NCBI GenBank assembly: GCA_017630735.1 | Contig: JAGBUS010000083.1 | Span: 1 to 35,628 of the forward strand | Direction: 5' to 3' | From: Alistipes sp. | Lineage (GTDB): Bacteria; Bacteroidota; Bacteroidia; Bacteroidales; Rikenellaceae | Length of the DNA: 35,628 nt | Shown here: piece by piece, positions 25,328 to 33,677 of the stretch | Layout of the letters: each line of letters opens with the position of its first letter | Numbering within the stretch: the stretch's first letter is position 1 | The notes under the pieces: model-generated | The model's input: the letters and a program-made list of their open reading frames with translations, nothing else | Database searches by the model: none | Told to the model about the DNA's origin: nothing | Position numbers and translations under genes: made by a program

Positions 25328-25466
25328 ATTTTATTGTCAGAAAGTGACAGATACAACGCTCGGCGAATTTCGAAACGATGGGCTGTACTTGGCGTACTGC
25401 CCATTGTTGAGATAATTCGTTAGCGGCAGTAGATGTTGCTTTATCACAATAAAATTACAATAAAAT
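25328..25466. repeat. type I palindrome at nadK stop (tandem copy 2)
   Basis: Arms ATTTTATTGT (25328-25337) and ACAATAAAAT (25446-25455) pair perfectly; inside are GCT/AGC, CGAA/TTCG and the core ATGGGCTGTAC (25378-25388), loop TTGGC, GTACTGCCCAT (25394-25404). A second ACAATAAAAT (25457-25466) follows directly and its last base is the first base of the nadK stop codon. Same orientation relative to the minus-strand gene as the copies at 12110 and 34208. Confidence 0.85.
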
Positions 25467-26335
25467 CAACGGTGATCCACCCCCCACATCATCTTCTCTC
25501 TTAACGTATCATAAAATGTATTATTATGTGGAGTAGCTAAAATTAGCTGTTCCTCGGCACGCTGAAGCTTAATCTCTGCTCCATCTGAGAGACTATAGGT
25601 GCGATTATCAGCAGAGAGGAAAGCCTCGCCACCACGCGAATGAAGACGTAGGGTTATTGTGATATTGTTAGGCACAACAACAGGACGCATAGTGAGGTTA
25701 TGCGGAGCTATTGGTGAGAGAATGAAGCAGTTACACATAGGGTCTACAACAGGACCTCCTGCGCTCAACGAATATGCAGTAGAGCCTGTTGGCGTAGAGA
25801 TGACGAGTCCGTCACCGTGGTATGTAGCGATACGATTATCATCAACAAATGTCTCAATAGATATCATTGTTGCGCCATGACGATGTATAGCCACCTCATT
25901 AAGTGCTAAGCAATGACCGCCACACATAACATCACCGCTAATACGCAACATATCACGTCGTTGATATGATATATTTCCTACCGCTATACGCTCCAACAAC
26001 TCCTCAATACCTTCGCCATTATCCGCGGTGAGATAACCTAAACGTCCACAGTTAATTCCGACGACAGGAATAGAGCTATTAGGCAAGAGCTGCACAGCCT
26101 CAAGAAGCGTACCGTCACCACCGTATGGAATCATAACATCCGAGTCGGTAGCCACGGCACATCCATCATACCTTCTTGAACGAGGAATATCGATGCCGAT
26201 GATGCTCTCTACGACCACCGCAAAATCCTCATTTATAGCATAATCGAGACCCAATCGTTGCATCGTAGCAAATAGCGTTTTTATCTGCTCTGGGTTATGG
26301 TTTACCTGCTTGCGCGAAAAAAGTATTATATTCAT
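25466..26335 (-). CDS. nadK: NAD kinase
   Basis: 289-residue cytosolic enzyme phosphorylating NAD to NADP. Signatures: MIPYGGDGTLLEAVQL near residues 68-83 (diacylglycerol-kinase-like GGDG loop with catalytic Asp), VVGINCGRLGYLT, ALNEVAIHR (NE motif) near 143-151, and YHGDGLVISTPTGSTAYSLSAGGP near 172-195. Full length. In Bacteroides-type genomes nadK is usually just upstream of uppS; here 460 bases with two palindromes separate them. Its promoter overlaps the divergent pdxJ promoter (26359-26380). Confidence 0.96.
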   Translation of the reverse strand: MNIILFSRKQVNHNPEQIKTLFATMQRLGLDYAINEDFAVVVESIIGIDIPRSRRYDGCAVATDSDVMIPYGGDGTLLEAVQLLPNSSIPVVGINCGRLGYLTADNGEGIEELLERIAVGNISYQRRDMLRISGDVMCGGHCLALNEVAIHRHGATMISIETFVDDNRIATYHGDGLVISTPTGSTAYSLSAGGPVVDPMCNCFILSPIAPHNLTMRPVVVPNNITITLRLHSRGGEAFLSADNRTYSLSDGAEIKLQRAEEQLILATPHNNTFYDTLREKMMWGVDHR

Positions 26336-26358
26336 TTCGTTGAAAAGAAAAAAAATCG

Positions 26359-26380
26359 TAACTTTGCTTTTGCAAAGATA
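26359..26380. promoter_or_regulatory. overlapping divergent promoters of pdxJ and nadK
   Basis: Plus strand TAACTTTG at 26359-26366 and minus strand TATCTTTG at 26373-26380, both TAnnTTTG, face each other with 6 bases between; their ends form the inverted repeat CTTTGC-TTTT-GCAAAG. A TTCG at the -33 position for pdxJ (26336-26339) touches the nadK start codon. Two polymerases could not occupy both boxes at once. Confidence 0.55.
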
Positions 26381-26388
26381 ATGAAATT

Positions 26389-27123
26389 ATGACAAAGTTA
26401 AGTGTAAATATCAATAAGATTGCCGTTGTGCGCAATTCACGCGGCGGAAATATTCCTAATCTTCTAAAGGCAGCTCTCGATATTGAGAGTTTTGGTGCCG
26501 ATGGCATCACCGTACATCCACGTCCTGATGCACGCCATATCCGCTACTCTGATGTTCGCGACCTTAAGGCGAATATTGCTACAGAGTTGAATGTCGAGGG
26601 TAACCCTATCGAGAGTTTCTGTGAGCTTGTTGAGGAGGTGCGCCCAGCACAGGTGACACTCGTTCCTGATGCCGAGGATGCCATTACCTCATCGGCAGGT
26701 TGGGATACTATCAAGTATCGCGATTTCCTCGTTGCAATGTCGGAGAGATTCCACAAGGCAGGCATTCGTGTATCTATCTTCGTAGACCCTGTTGTTGAGA
26801 TGGTTACAGCAGCCAAGGAGTGTGGTGCTGATCGCGTAGAGCTATATACTGAGGCATACGCAGCAGGCTATGCTGAGGATCGTGAGAAGGCTATCGAGCC
26901 TTACGTTGCAGCTGCCGAGGAGGCTCGTCGTGTGGGTCTTGGTTTGAATGCTGGTCATGACCTCAATACAGAGAATTTACAGTACTTCATCGAGCGTATT
27001 CCATGGGTTGACGAGGTATCTATTGGTCATGCCCTTATTAGCGACGCACTCTACTGGGGCTTGGAGAATACCGTAGATAAATACCAAGATTGTATACGTC
27101 GCGCACACAATAACGACAAATAG
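26389..27123 (+). CDS. pdxJ: pyridoxine 5'-phosphate synthase
   Basis: 244-residue TIM-barrel enzyme condensing 3-amino-2-oxopropyl phosphate with 1-deoxyxylulose 5-phosphate to pyridoxine 5'-phosphate (DXP-dependent vitamin B6 route). Motifs: [21 protein letters not shown] (substrate loop), [32 protein letters not shown], and [16 protein letters not shown] followed by [15 protein letters not shown] near the C-terminus. Length is typical. Divergent from nadK, a pairing common in Bacteroidetes. Its TAG is directly followed by the ATG of the next gene (27124). Confidence 0.97.
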   Translation: MTKLSVNINKIAVVRNSRGGNIPNLLKAALDIESFGADGITVHPRPDARHIRYSDVRDLKANIATELNVEGNPIESFCELVEEVRPAQVTLVPDAEDAITSSAGWDTIKYRDFLVAMSERFHKAGIRVSIFVDPVVEMVTAAKECGADRVELYTEAYAAGYAEDREKAIEPYVAAAEEARRVGLGLNAGHDLNTENLQYFIERIPWVDEVSIGHALISDALYWGLENTVDKYQDCIRRAHNNDK

Positions 27124-28524
27124 ATGAAGCCACTTAAACATCCTATTTTCAAACATATAACGCGTGTTGTAGACCGCTTGGGTGTCGAGGCGTATGCCGT
27201 AGGTGGCTATGTTCGCGACTACTATCTTCACCGCCCATCATCGGATATAGATGTTGTGGTGGTGGGAAGTGGTGTTGCCGTAGCAGAGGAGTTGGCGAAG
27301 GAGCTAAATGCTAAGGTTACAATCTTCAAGACCTATGGCACAGCTATGCTACGCTGGCACGACACGGAGGTTGAGTTCGTTGGTGCGCGCCGCGAGAGCT
27401 ATACCCCAGAGTCGCGCAACCCACATGTTGAGCCTGGTACATTGGAGGATGACCAGCGACGTAGAGACTTTACCATCAACGCAATGGCATGGTCGCTAAA
27501 TGGCGAGACATTTGGCGAGTTGGTAGATCCTTTTGGTGGCATGGAGGACCTGGAGGATTGCATTATCCGCACACCGTGCGAGCCAGATAAGACCTTCTCG
27601 GATGACCCCTTGCGCATGATGCGTGCCGTGAGATTTGCCTCGCAGCTCGGCTTCGATATCGACGAGGAGACCTACGATGGCATTTGCCGTCAGGCGGAGC
27701 GCATAAAGATTATTACCAAGGAGCGTATCATCGTGGAGCTCAACAAGATAATGGAGTCTCCAGTGCCTTCGATAGGTCTTAACCTGATGCGTAGTACAGG
27801 ACTGCTAAAATATATACTCCCCGAATTAGACAATATGGCGGGTGTGGAGCGTCGTGGCAAGCACGGACATAAGGATAACTTCGAGCATACGATGAAGGTT
27901 CTCGACAACCTCGCACACCGCAGCAACGACCTCTGGCTACGCTGGGCAGCACTTCTACACGACATTGGCAAGCCTGCAACTAAGAGCTACGATGCACGCC
28001 AGGGCTGGACATTCCACCAGCATGAGGCTGTGGGTTCGAAGATGGTGCCACAGATCTTCCGCCGTATGCGCCTGCCACTGAACGACCCTATGCGCTTTGT
28101 GCAGAAGATGGTCTTCCTACACATGCGCCCTATCGTCCTGTCGGAGGATATGGTTACTGACTCTGCGGTACGCCGTCTGCTCTTTGAGGCTGGCGACGAC
28201 ATCGATAAGCTGATGACCCTCTGCGAGGCAGATATAACCTCTGGAAATGATAATAAGGTGCGCCTGTTCCTAAAGAACTTCGAGCTTGTACGTAGCAAGA
28301 TGCGCGACCTGGAGGAGCGTGACAGGGTGCGTAACTTCCAGCCACCTATCACCGGCGATATCATTATGAAGACCTACGATATCCCACCATCGAATGTTAT
28401 CGGCGAGATAAAGGAGGTTATCAAGAATGCTATCCTCGATGGCGTTATCCCTAACGACTACGACGCCGCCTACGCGCTTATGGAGGAGGAGGCAGCAAAA
28501 CGCGGTCTTATGCCCCGTAAGTAG
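27124..28524 (+). CDS. CCA-adding-type tRNA nucleotidyltransferase with HD domain
   Basis: 466-residue class II polymerase-beta-like nucleotidyltransferase that should add or repair the tRNA 3' CCA end. The head domain has AYAVGGYVRDYYLHRPSSDI with DVVVV following near residues 23-48 (Gly-rich loop and catalytic Asp-x-Asp); RRDFTINAMAW near 112-122 and DDPLRMMRAVRFASQLGF are further family signatures. The C-terminal half has an HD phosphohydrolase domain (HGHKDNFEHTMKVL, WAALLHDIGKPATK). No spacer separates it from pdxJ, so coupling is likely. Poly(A) polymerase I-like function cannot be excluded by sequence, but no other CCA enzyme is in view and the HD fusion fits CCA enzymes. Confidence 0.92.
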   Translation: MKPLKHPIFKHITRVVDRLGVEAYAVGGYVRDYYLHRPSSDIDVVVVGSGVAVAEELAKELNAKVTIFKTYGTAMLRWHDTEVEFVGARRESYTPESRNPHVEPGTLEDDQRRRDFTINAMAWSLNGETFGELVDPFGGMEDLEDCIIRTPCEPDKTFSDDPLRMMRAVRFASQLGFDIDEETYDGICRQAERIKIITKERIIVELNKIMESPVPSIGLNLMRSTGLLKYILPELDNMAGVERRGKHGHKDNFEHTMKVLDNLAHRSNDLWLRWAALLHDIGKPATKSYDARQGWTFHQHEAVGSKMVPQIFRRMRLPLNDPMRFVQKMVFLHMRPIVLSEDMVTDSAVRRLLFEAGDDIDKLMTLCEADITSGNDNKVRLFLKNFELVRSKMRDLEERDRVRNFQPPITGDIIMKTYDIPPSNVIGEIKEVIKNAILDGVIPNDYDAAYALMEEEAAKRGLMPRK

Positions 28525-28572
28525 AAGTTTGCTCCTGCCTCGTTACAACTTAATATATTGATTCTTAGCGAT

Positions 28573-29700
28573 ATGATTTGGACAGGCATCACACTTTTAG
28601 CTCTATACATAGGAGGTAATACATACCTTTTCATACGCCTATGGCAGCTTGTGGCACAACAGCCACTATGGCTGCGCATAGGCTTTATTTTACTCTTTGC
28701 GGTGGTAGCAACATCGCTCTTCGTGTCGCTTGCTCTGCGCAATGCTAACCTTCCTACGCCTCTTACGCAGACACTCTTCGGCATAGGCTCAGCGTGGCTT
28801 GTCTTTCTGTTATATGCCGTGATGCTGCTCATCGTTGCGGATGTTATAAAGCTCCTCTGTCCCACATTCCAATATGGTACGCTCTACGCACTTGGAGCGA
28901 CCCTGCTTCTACTCCTCTTCGGATATATCAACTACCGTAACCCTCGTGTCGAGCATCTGGAGATTACGACAGACAAGAGCCTTGATAGGGATAACTACCG
29001 CATAGTTATGGCGAGCGATATCCACCTCGGATATGGCACCACACGCCGCGACCTGGCACGTTACATCGAGCTGATAAACAGCCAACAGCCAGATGTTGTG
29101 GTCATCGCAGGCGACCTTATCGACAATAGTATAAAACCCGTTGCTGAAGGAGATATGTGTGCGGAGTTTAGTCGTGTGATAGCACGTGATGGTATCTATA
29201 TGTGCGCAGGTAATCACGAGTATATCAGCGGTATAGATGCCGTAGAGGAGTATCTATCAACGAGCAACATCCATCTACTGCGCGATGATGTGGCAAGGCT
29301 ACCCTCGGGCATATCAATCATCGGCCGCGACGATAGGCTAAACCGAAGCAGAACACCCCTCGAGGAGCTTGCTACGCAGTGCGAGGAGCAAGATTTTGTC
29401 GTTGTTCTTGACCACCAACCAAGGAGCATTATGGGAGATGCCGACGCATCGTTTAACGAGATAATGAAGGTTGCCTCACACTCCGACCTCCACCTCTCGG
29501 GCCATACACACCGCGGACAGATATGGCCACTTAGCTGGCTTACGGATGCGATGTATGGACAGAGCCACGGCCATAGTAAATGGGGCGATAGTTGCCACGT
29601 GGTAGTGTCAAGCGGTCTATCACTATGGGGGCCACCCTTCCGCATCGGCACTCAAAGCGAGATATGGGTTATCGACATAAAGAGTGAAATAAAAGGATGA
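28573..29700 (+). CDS. membrane-anchored metallophosphoesterase (YkuE-like)
   Basis: 375-residue calcineurin-like phosphoesterase. The first 125 residues contain about four membrane helices; the catalytic domain follows with MASDIHLGYGT (first metal ligands Asp, His), VIAGDLIDN (Asp), CAGNHEYISG (Asn-His), VVVLDHQP (His) and SGHTHRGQIWP (Gly-His-x-His). This is the usual order of the YkuE/LpxH-like superfamily. It probably acts on phosphoesters at the membrane face; the substrate is unknown. ATG 28573 (MIWTGITLLALYIGG) is preferred over an in-frame TTG at 28558. It is 48 nt after the CCA-type gene and ends inside a terminator hairpin. Confidence 0.9.
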   Translation: MIWTGITLLALYIGGNTYLFIRLWQLVAQQPLWLRIGFILLFAVVATSLFVSLALRNANLPTPLTQTLFGIGSAWLVFLLYAVMLLIVADVIKLLCPTFQYGTLYALGATLLLLLFGYINYRNPRVEHLEITTDKSLDRDNYRIVMASDIHLGYGTTRRDLARYIELINSQQPDVVVIAGDLIDNSIKPVAEGDMCAEFSRVIARDGIYMCAGNHEYISGIDAVEEYLSTSNIHLLRDDVARLPSGISIIGRDDRLNRSRTPLEELATQCEEQDFVVVLDHQPRSIMGDADASFNEIMKVASHSDLHLSGHTHRGQIWPLSWLTDAMYGQSHGHSKWGDSCHVVVSSGLSLWGPPFRIGTQSEIWVIDIKSEIKG

Positions 29701-29729
29701 GCGAGAGAAAATTCTCTCGCTCATTTTTT
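29698..29729. terminator. terminator overlapping metallophosphoesterase stop
   Basis: TGAGCGAGAGAA (29698-29709), 2-base spacer, TTCTCTCGCTCA (29712-29723), then TTTTTT. The stem includes the stop codon TGA. It is strong to the right; leftward readthrough from nagB meets a poorer T-tract. Confidence 0.85.
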
Positions 29730-29749
29730 AAGCCTGAAAAAGCGCAATA

Positions 29750-30532
29750 TTAACCCTCCAAGTTCTTGAAATAGCGGTAGGTAGAGACACGCAACTCCTC
29801 GGCAGCCTTATCGTCACATACGATGATGCCACGTGGGTGTGTCTGCAATGCCGATAGTGTCCACTGATGGTTATAGCCACCCTCAATAGCGTGACGCAAT
29901 GCACGAGCCTTCTTCGCACCAGTAGCCAAAATCAACACCGTGCGAGCGTCGAGGATAGTTGCAACACCTACGGTGAGTGCCTGTGTTGGCACCTGCGAGA
30001 TATCACCGCCAAAGAAGCGTGAGTTCACAGCGATGGTATCAGGTGTTAGGGTCTTGATGCGTGTGCGTGACTGGAGTGATGAGAATGGCTCGTTGAAGGC
30101 TATATGACCATCCTCGCCAACGCCACCCATAAAGAGGTCGATGCCACCAGCTGCAACAATAGCAGCCTCGTATGCAGCGCACTCAGCCTCAAGGTCAGAG
30201 GCATTACCATTGAGGATATGTACATTCTCGGCAGGGATATCGATATGCGAGAAGAAGTTTGTCCACATAAAAGAGTGGTAGCTCTCAGGATGCTTCTCGT
30301 CAAGACCGATATACTCGTCCATATTAAACGTTACGACATTCTTAAACGACACCTCACCTGCTTTGTGTAGACGGATAAGCTCCTTATAGGTCTCAAGGGG
30401 TGTTGAGCCTGTAGGGAGTCCCAATACAAAAGGTGCGGGGGTCTTTGCCGCCTTGGCATTGATAGCATCCACGATATAACGTGCTGCCCACTGTGCCACC
30501 TCAGGGGTGGTATCCTTAATAATTACTCTCAT
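29750..30532 (-). CDS. nagB: glucosamine-6-phosphate deaminase
   Basis: 260-residue cytosolic aldose-ketose isomerase/deaminase converting glucosamine 6-phosphate to fructose 6-phosphate and ammonia. Motifs: [17 protein letters not shown] (phosphate-binding loop), [12 protein letters not shown] (catalytic Asp), and [17 protein letters not shown] with the full Asp-x-His plus Glu active-site set. Normal length. It lies on the same strand, 250 nt after a large NagB-like/PIG-L fusion gene; the gap holds a palindrome and a 30-nt pyrimidine repeat just ahead of the ATG. With the fusion it suggests amino-sugar salvage. Confidence 0.96.
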   Translation of the reverse strand: MRVIIKDTTPEVAQWAARYIVDAINAKAAKTPAPFVLGLPTGSTPLETYKELIRLHKAGEVSFKNVVTFNMDEYIGLDEKHPESYHSFMWTNFFSHIDIPAENVHILNGNASDLEAECAAYEAAIVAAGGIDLFMGGVGEDGHIAFNEPFSSLQSRTRIKTLTPDTIAVNSRFFGGDISQVPTQALTVGVATILDARTVLILATGAKKARALRHAIEGGYNHQWTLSALQTHPRGIIVCDDKAAEELRVSTYRYFKNLEG

Positions 30533-30547
30533 AAAAAATATTTAAAG

Positions 30548-30603
30548 GTGAAAAGTGAAAGGTGAAAAGTGAAAAGTATGGTACTCAACTTAGCAGCTAA
30601 GTT
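30548..30603 (-). repeat. 30-nt TTTTCAC-type repeat plus small hairpin before nagB
   Basis: 30548-30577 is built of GTGAAAAG/GTGAAAG units (TTTTCAC on the coding strand) and matches 34158-34187 at 28 of 30 positions. It ends 15 bases before the nagB ATG. Next to it AACTTAG (30587-30593), CAG, CTAAGTT (30597-30603) form a perfect small hairpin. The same order of hairpin, pyrimidine repeat and ATG occurs before the methionine-sulfoxide reductase gene. Confidence 0.75.
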
Positions 30604-30660
30604 TCGTAAAATATACACTCCTCACTCTACCCCCTCTTTTCAGTTTATCATACCAACTAA

Positions 30661-30782
30661 AATGTGTTTAAAAAGGATGAAGCTCAAGGCTTGCGAAGTT
30701 TGAAAAACCGCAGTTTACTAAAGCGTAAATGAGGATTTTTCAAACAAGCATAACGCCGAGATTCGCCTTTTTTGGCACATTT
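30661..30782. repeat. type II palindromic element at the NagB-like/PIG-L gene stop
   Basis: Outer arms AATGTG-TTT-AAAAAGG (30661-30676) and CCTTTTT-TGG-CACATT (30766-30781); next CTC..GGC/GCC-GAG and GCTT/AAGC; then GTTTGAAAAACC (30698-30709) with GGATTTTTCAAAC (30733-30745), enclosing AGTTTAC, TAAAGC, GTAAAT. It ends next to the stop codon of the minus-strand fusion gene (30783). It shares the inner hairpin with 17575-17682, but its outer arms are unrelated in sequence while still complementary. Confidence 0.8.
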
Positions 30783-32732
30783 TTAAAACATCTTGACGAA
30801 GACCTCAATAGCCTGATACTCCGCCATACCGAGCTTATCGTAGAGCTTCGCGGTATTCTGCGTACGCTCCTCGGCACGCTGCCAGAACTCACGGGTATCG
30901 CTACCTGGGAATGGCACGATATCCTTCTGCGAGAGGTGACGGTAGATAGCGTGACGCTTCTTAAGCATCTCGTCTGGCGAGAGAGGCACTGCCATATCCA
31001 CAAGTCCCAAGTTCCACTCCATCCATGCACCACGGTAGAGCCACAAGTGGCAATCTTCGCGCCAATCATCATTCTGCGTAACCTCCAACGCCTCAAGGAT
31101 AGCCTCCATACATGTGCGGTGTGTGCCGTGTGGGTCAGCAAGGTCGCCAGCAGCATAAATCTGGTGTGGGCGGATGTCGCGCAAGAGCTTAACGATAATA
31201 TCAATATCGGCAGATGTAAGGTCGCCCTTCTTGATACCTCCAGTCTCATAGAATGGGAGGTTTAGGAAGTGTGCATTAGTGTCAGGGTTAAGTCCAAATG
31301 AACGCACCGCAGCACGCGCCTCAGCACGACGTATAGCACCCTTAATATCAAGCAAACGACGAGGCTCAGGCTCTCCGAGACGCTTATTCTCGATTACGGT
31401 CTTCACCTCATTGAACATATCACCAAGACCCAACTCGCGTGCTGTATCGACATTCTGCAATACTACATCGTCATGCACAGCAACATTTCCTGATGTCTGG
31501 TATGCCACATGAACATCATGACCCTGCTCCACAAGGCGGATGAAGGTACCACCCATAGAGATAACATCATCGTCAGGGTGAGGTGAGAATATCACTACAC
31601 GCTTTGGATATGGCAACGATGGTGCTGGACGTGTAGAGTCATCAGCATTAGGCTTACCACCTGGCCATCCGGTGATAGTGTGCTGCAAATCGTTGAATAC
31701 GCGGATATTAACCTTATCGTATGTACCACACTTCTCCAAAAGCTGACCCAACGAGTTCTCGATATAATCCTTATACGTAAGCTTCAAAATAGGCTTATTC
31801 ACTATGCCACAGAGCCATACCACTGCCTTACGCACAAACTTTGGTGTCCAATCACAAGGACCCACAAGCCATGGTGTCTGCTCCCGTGTAAGCTTCTCTG
31901 CCGCAGTCTCGTCAATGACAAGCTCAACATTAGGATGCTCCTGCAAGTGGCTTGCTGGCACCTTATCCGAGATCTCCTCCTCGACGATTTTCTGCACTAC
32001 AGTTGCCTTATCCTCACCCCACGCCATAAGGACAATCTTATCAGCACGCATAATTGTGCCGATACCCATTGTAATAGCCATCTTCGGAGTGTTCTCCAAG
32101 CCAAAGAATAGGTTTGACTGTGTCTTACGAGAGTTATGCGATAGCTCCACAAGGCGCGTTGGCGACTTGGCATAGGAACCCTGCTCATTAAAGCCTATCT
32201 GTCCCTGCTCGCCAAAGCCAATAATCATAAGATCGATCTTACGTATCGACTTATCATAAGCTGCACAATACTCCGATACCTCCTGCTCAGATATGGTACC
32301 ATCTGGAATATGCACATTCTCTGGGAGGATATCTATATGCTTAAGGAACTGATCATGAATACGATAATTTCGACTCTGATGATCTGTGCCACACATTGGA
32401 TAGAACTCATCCAACGAATATACCGCAACATTCTTGAACGATATCTCGCCAGCCTGATAACGCTTCACAAGCTCACGATAGAGACCCAGCGGTGTACGAC
32501 CTGTTGCGAGACCCAATACAAATGGAGGCAACTCCTCGTATATGTCGCGCACTGAGGCATTCTCGGCATGAGCATGTACCATGCGGCAAATGATATCTGC
32601 CACATACTGCACACCATAATACTCACTCTCGAATACGCGCGTAGCCATTCGCTCATAGCGATGAATAATATCCTTAGGTGCAAAGTCCTTTACAAGACCA
32701 CCATCTTTTGGGAGTTGATATTTGCTATTCAT
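30783..32732 (-). CDS. NagB-like / PIG-L deacetylase fusion protein
   Basis: 649-residue cytosolic protein with two domains. Residues about 25-290 resemble glucosamine-6-phosphate deaminase: VLGLATGRTPLGLYREL (phosphate loop, 72-88), YSLDEFYP (Asp108), IGFGEQGQIGFNE (171-183). Residues about 375-600 are a PIG-L/LmbE zinc deacetylase: VVIFSPHPDDDVISMGGTF (His-Pro-Asp-Asp at 385-388) and YAAGDLADPHGTH. The fusion is common in Bacteroidetes and usually annotated as NagB. Here the canonical Gly-Glu-Asp-Gly-His of NagB reads Gly-Glu-Gln-Gly-Gln, so the ring-opening Asp and His are both Gln (176, 178) while Glu183 stays. The deaminase half may be inactive or altered; the PIG-L zinc ligands look intact. 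Confidence 0.92.
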   Translation of the reverse strand: MNSKYQLPKDGGLVKDFAPKDIIHRYERMATRVFESEYYGVQYVADIICRMVHAHAENASVRDIYEELPPFVLGLATGRTPLGLYRELVKRYQAGEISFKNVAVYSLDEFYPMCGTDHQSRNYRIHDQFLKHIDILPENVHIPDGTISEQEVSEYCAAYDKSIRKIDLMIIGFGEQGQIGFNEQGSYAKSPTRLVELSHNSRKTQSNLFFGLENTPKMAITMGIGTIMRADKIVLMAWGEDKATVVQKIVEEEISDKVPASHLQEHPNVELVIDETAAEKLTREQTPWLVGPCDWTPKFVRKAVVWLCGIVNKPILKLTYKDYIENSLGQLLEKCGTYDKVNIRVFNDLQHTITGWPGGKPNADDSTRPAPSLPYPKRVVIFSPHPDDDVISMGGTFIRLVEQGHDVHVAYQTSGNVAVHDDVVLQNVDTARELGLGDMFNEVKTVIENKRLGEPEPRRLLDIKGAIRRAEARAAVRSFGLNPDTNAHFLNLPFYETGGIKKGDLTSADIDIIVKLLRDIRPHQIYAAGDLADPHGTHRTCMEAILEALEVTQNDDWREDCHLWLYRGAWMEWNLGLVDMAVPLSPDEMLKKRHAIYRHLSQKDIVPFPGSDTREFWQRAEERTQNTAKLYDKLGMAEYQAIEVFVKMF

Positions 32733-32795
32733 ACTATATATATTTTACTCTTTCTATGTACACTACATATATAGATGTCCAAAATAAACATCGTT

Positions 32796-32803
32796 CAAAG
32801 ATA
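32796..32803 (-). promoter_or_regulatory. -7 box of the NagB-like/PIG-L gene
   Basis: TATCTTTG on the minus strand, exact TAnnTTTG, 63 bases before the ATG at 32732. No TTTG at 19 bases upstream. Confidence 0.5.
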
Positions 32804-32927
32804 CAAAAAAAAACCGAAATACCCATTAACGAACTACTTTTTTGCTACACATACCTCGCCAAAAAGCAATAATGCGCCTTGCGTAACGTTACTTAATATA
32901 AATAAGTTACACAAACCTACATCACTT

Positions 32928-33614
32928 ATGAGAACTCTATTAACTATTGTGCTTACATTGATATTAAGCACACCGCTCTATGCTATGGAGCATGAGCCAA
33001 GCTTTATCCAGGTTACAGGCAACGCATCACGCGAGATTACGCCCGACAAGTTCACCATCAAGATTGAAATTTCGGAGAACGACTCAAAGGGCAAACGTCC
33101 CCTGCAAGAGCAGGAGCGAGAGATTATAACTGCACTCAAGAAGATTAACATAGACACCAAAGAGCAACTACGACTTGCAGATAATAGTAGCGACTATTTT
33201 CGTCGTGGCATATCGCTCGCCACACGCCACTATGAGCTCACCCTAAACTCAAGCAATGAGCTTGTGGCAGCCTTCGATGCTCTAAAACCATTAGGTCTAA
33301 GCAGCGTGACACTTACTAAGGCTATATGCACAAACCTTGAGCAGATACGTGCCGAGCTGCGCCGCGAGGCAATAATTAATGCTCGTGACAAAGCTTCGGA
33401 GATTGCCTCAGCTATAGGACAATCCATCGGCTCATGTTTCTATATTGTAGATTATAATACTGCAGATGAGATGAATTTCGCCAAGCGCAGAATAGACTAT
33501 TATGAAACACCAGCCATTGCCGAGAGTGCCCTTGATCACTTCACCCCAGAATTCAATAGCTCATATATCAATTACTCGCTTCAGGCTAAGTTTGACTTAC
33601 TACCTCTCGAATAA
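32928..33614 (+). CDS. SIMPL-domain (DUF541) periplasmic protein
   Basis: 228-residue exported protein. I chose ATG 32928 because it opens the signal peptide MRTLLTIVLTLILSTPLYA; the longer frame from 32775 runs through the divergent promoter and has no conserved sequence. The mature part begins SFIQVTGNASREITPDKFTIKIEISE, the SIMPL/DUF541 start, and continues with EIITALKKINIDTKEQLRL, the strand YELTLNSSNELVAAFDALKPLG and the helix RREAIINARDKASEIASAIGQ. The family (YggE, BP26) is linked to outer-membrane or oxidative stress, with unclear biochemistry. Divergent from the NagB-like/PIG-L gene, convergent with the methionine-sulfoxide reductase gene. Confidence 0.9.
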   Translation: MRTLLTIVLTLILSTPLYAMEHEPSFIQVTGNASREITPDKFTIKIEISENDSKGKRPLQEQEREIITALKKINIDTKEQLRLADNSSDYFRRGISLATRHYELTLNSSNELVAAFDALKPLGLSSVTLTKAICTNLEQIRAELRREAIINARDKASEIASAIGQSIGSCFYIVDYNTADEMNFAKRRIDYYETPAIAESALDHFTPEFNSSYINYSLQAKFDLLPLE

Positions 33615-33621
33615 GAAAATG

Positions 33622-33675
33622 AAAAGGGTATCAATTTGCACTAAGGAAAAATTAGACAGATTGATACCCTTTTTT
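33622..33675. terminator. bidirectional terminator
   Basis: AAAAGGGTATCAAT (33622-33635) and ATTGATACCCTTTT (33660-33673) form a perfect 14-bp stem with a 24-base loop between convergent genes, with A-run and T-run at the ends. Confidence 0.85.
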
Positions 33676-33677
33676 CA

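Noticed and set aside
30548..30577. Short regular repeats suggestive of a CRISPR array
   Set aside because: Units are 7-8 bases with no spacers; it is a low-complexity pyrimidine repeat present twice, not an array.
30729..31265. 178-codon frame antisense to the PIG-L domain
   Set aside because: It begins inside a palindrome and mirrors the conserved fusion gene; no known domain.
32775..32927. Longer N-terminus for the SIMPL protein
   Set aside because: The extra 51 residues cross the opposite-strand promoter region and would bury a clean signal peptide that starts at 32928.
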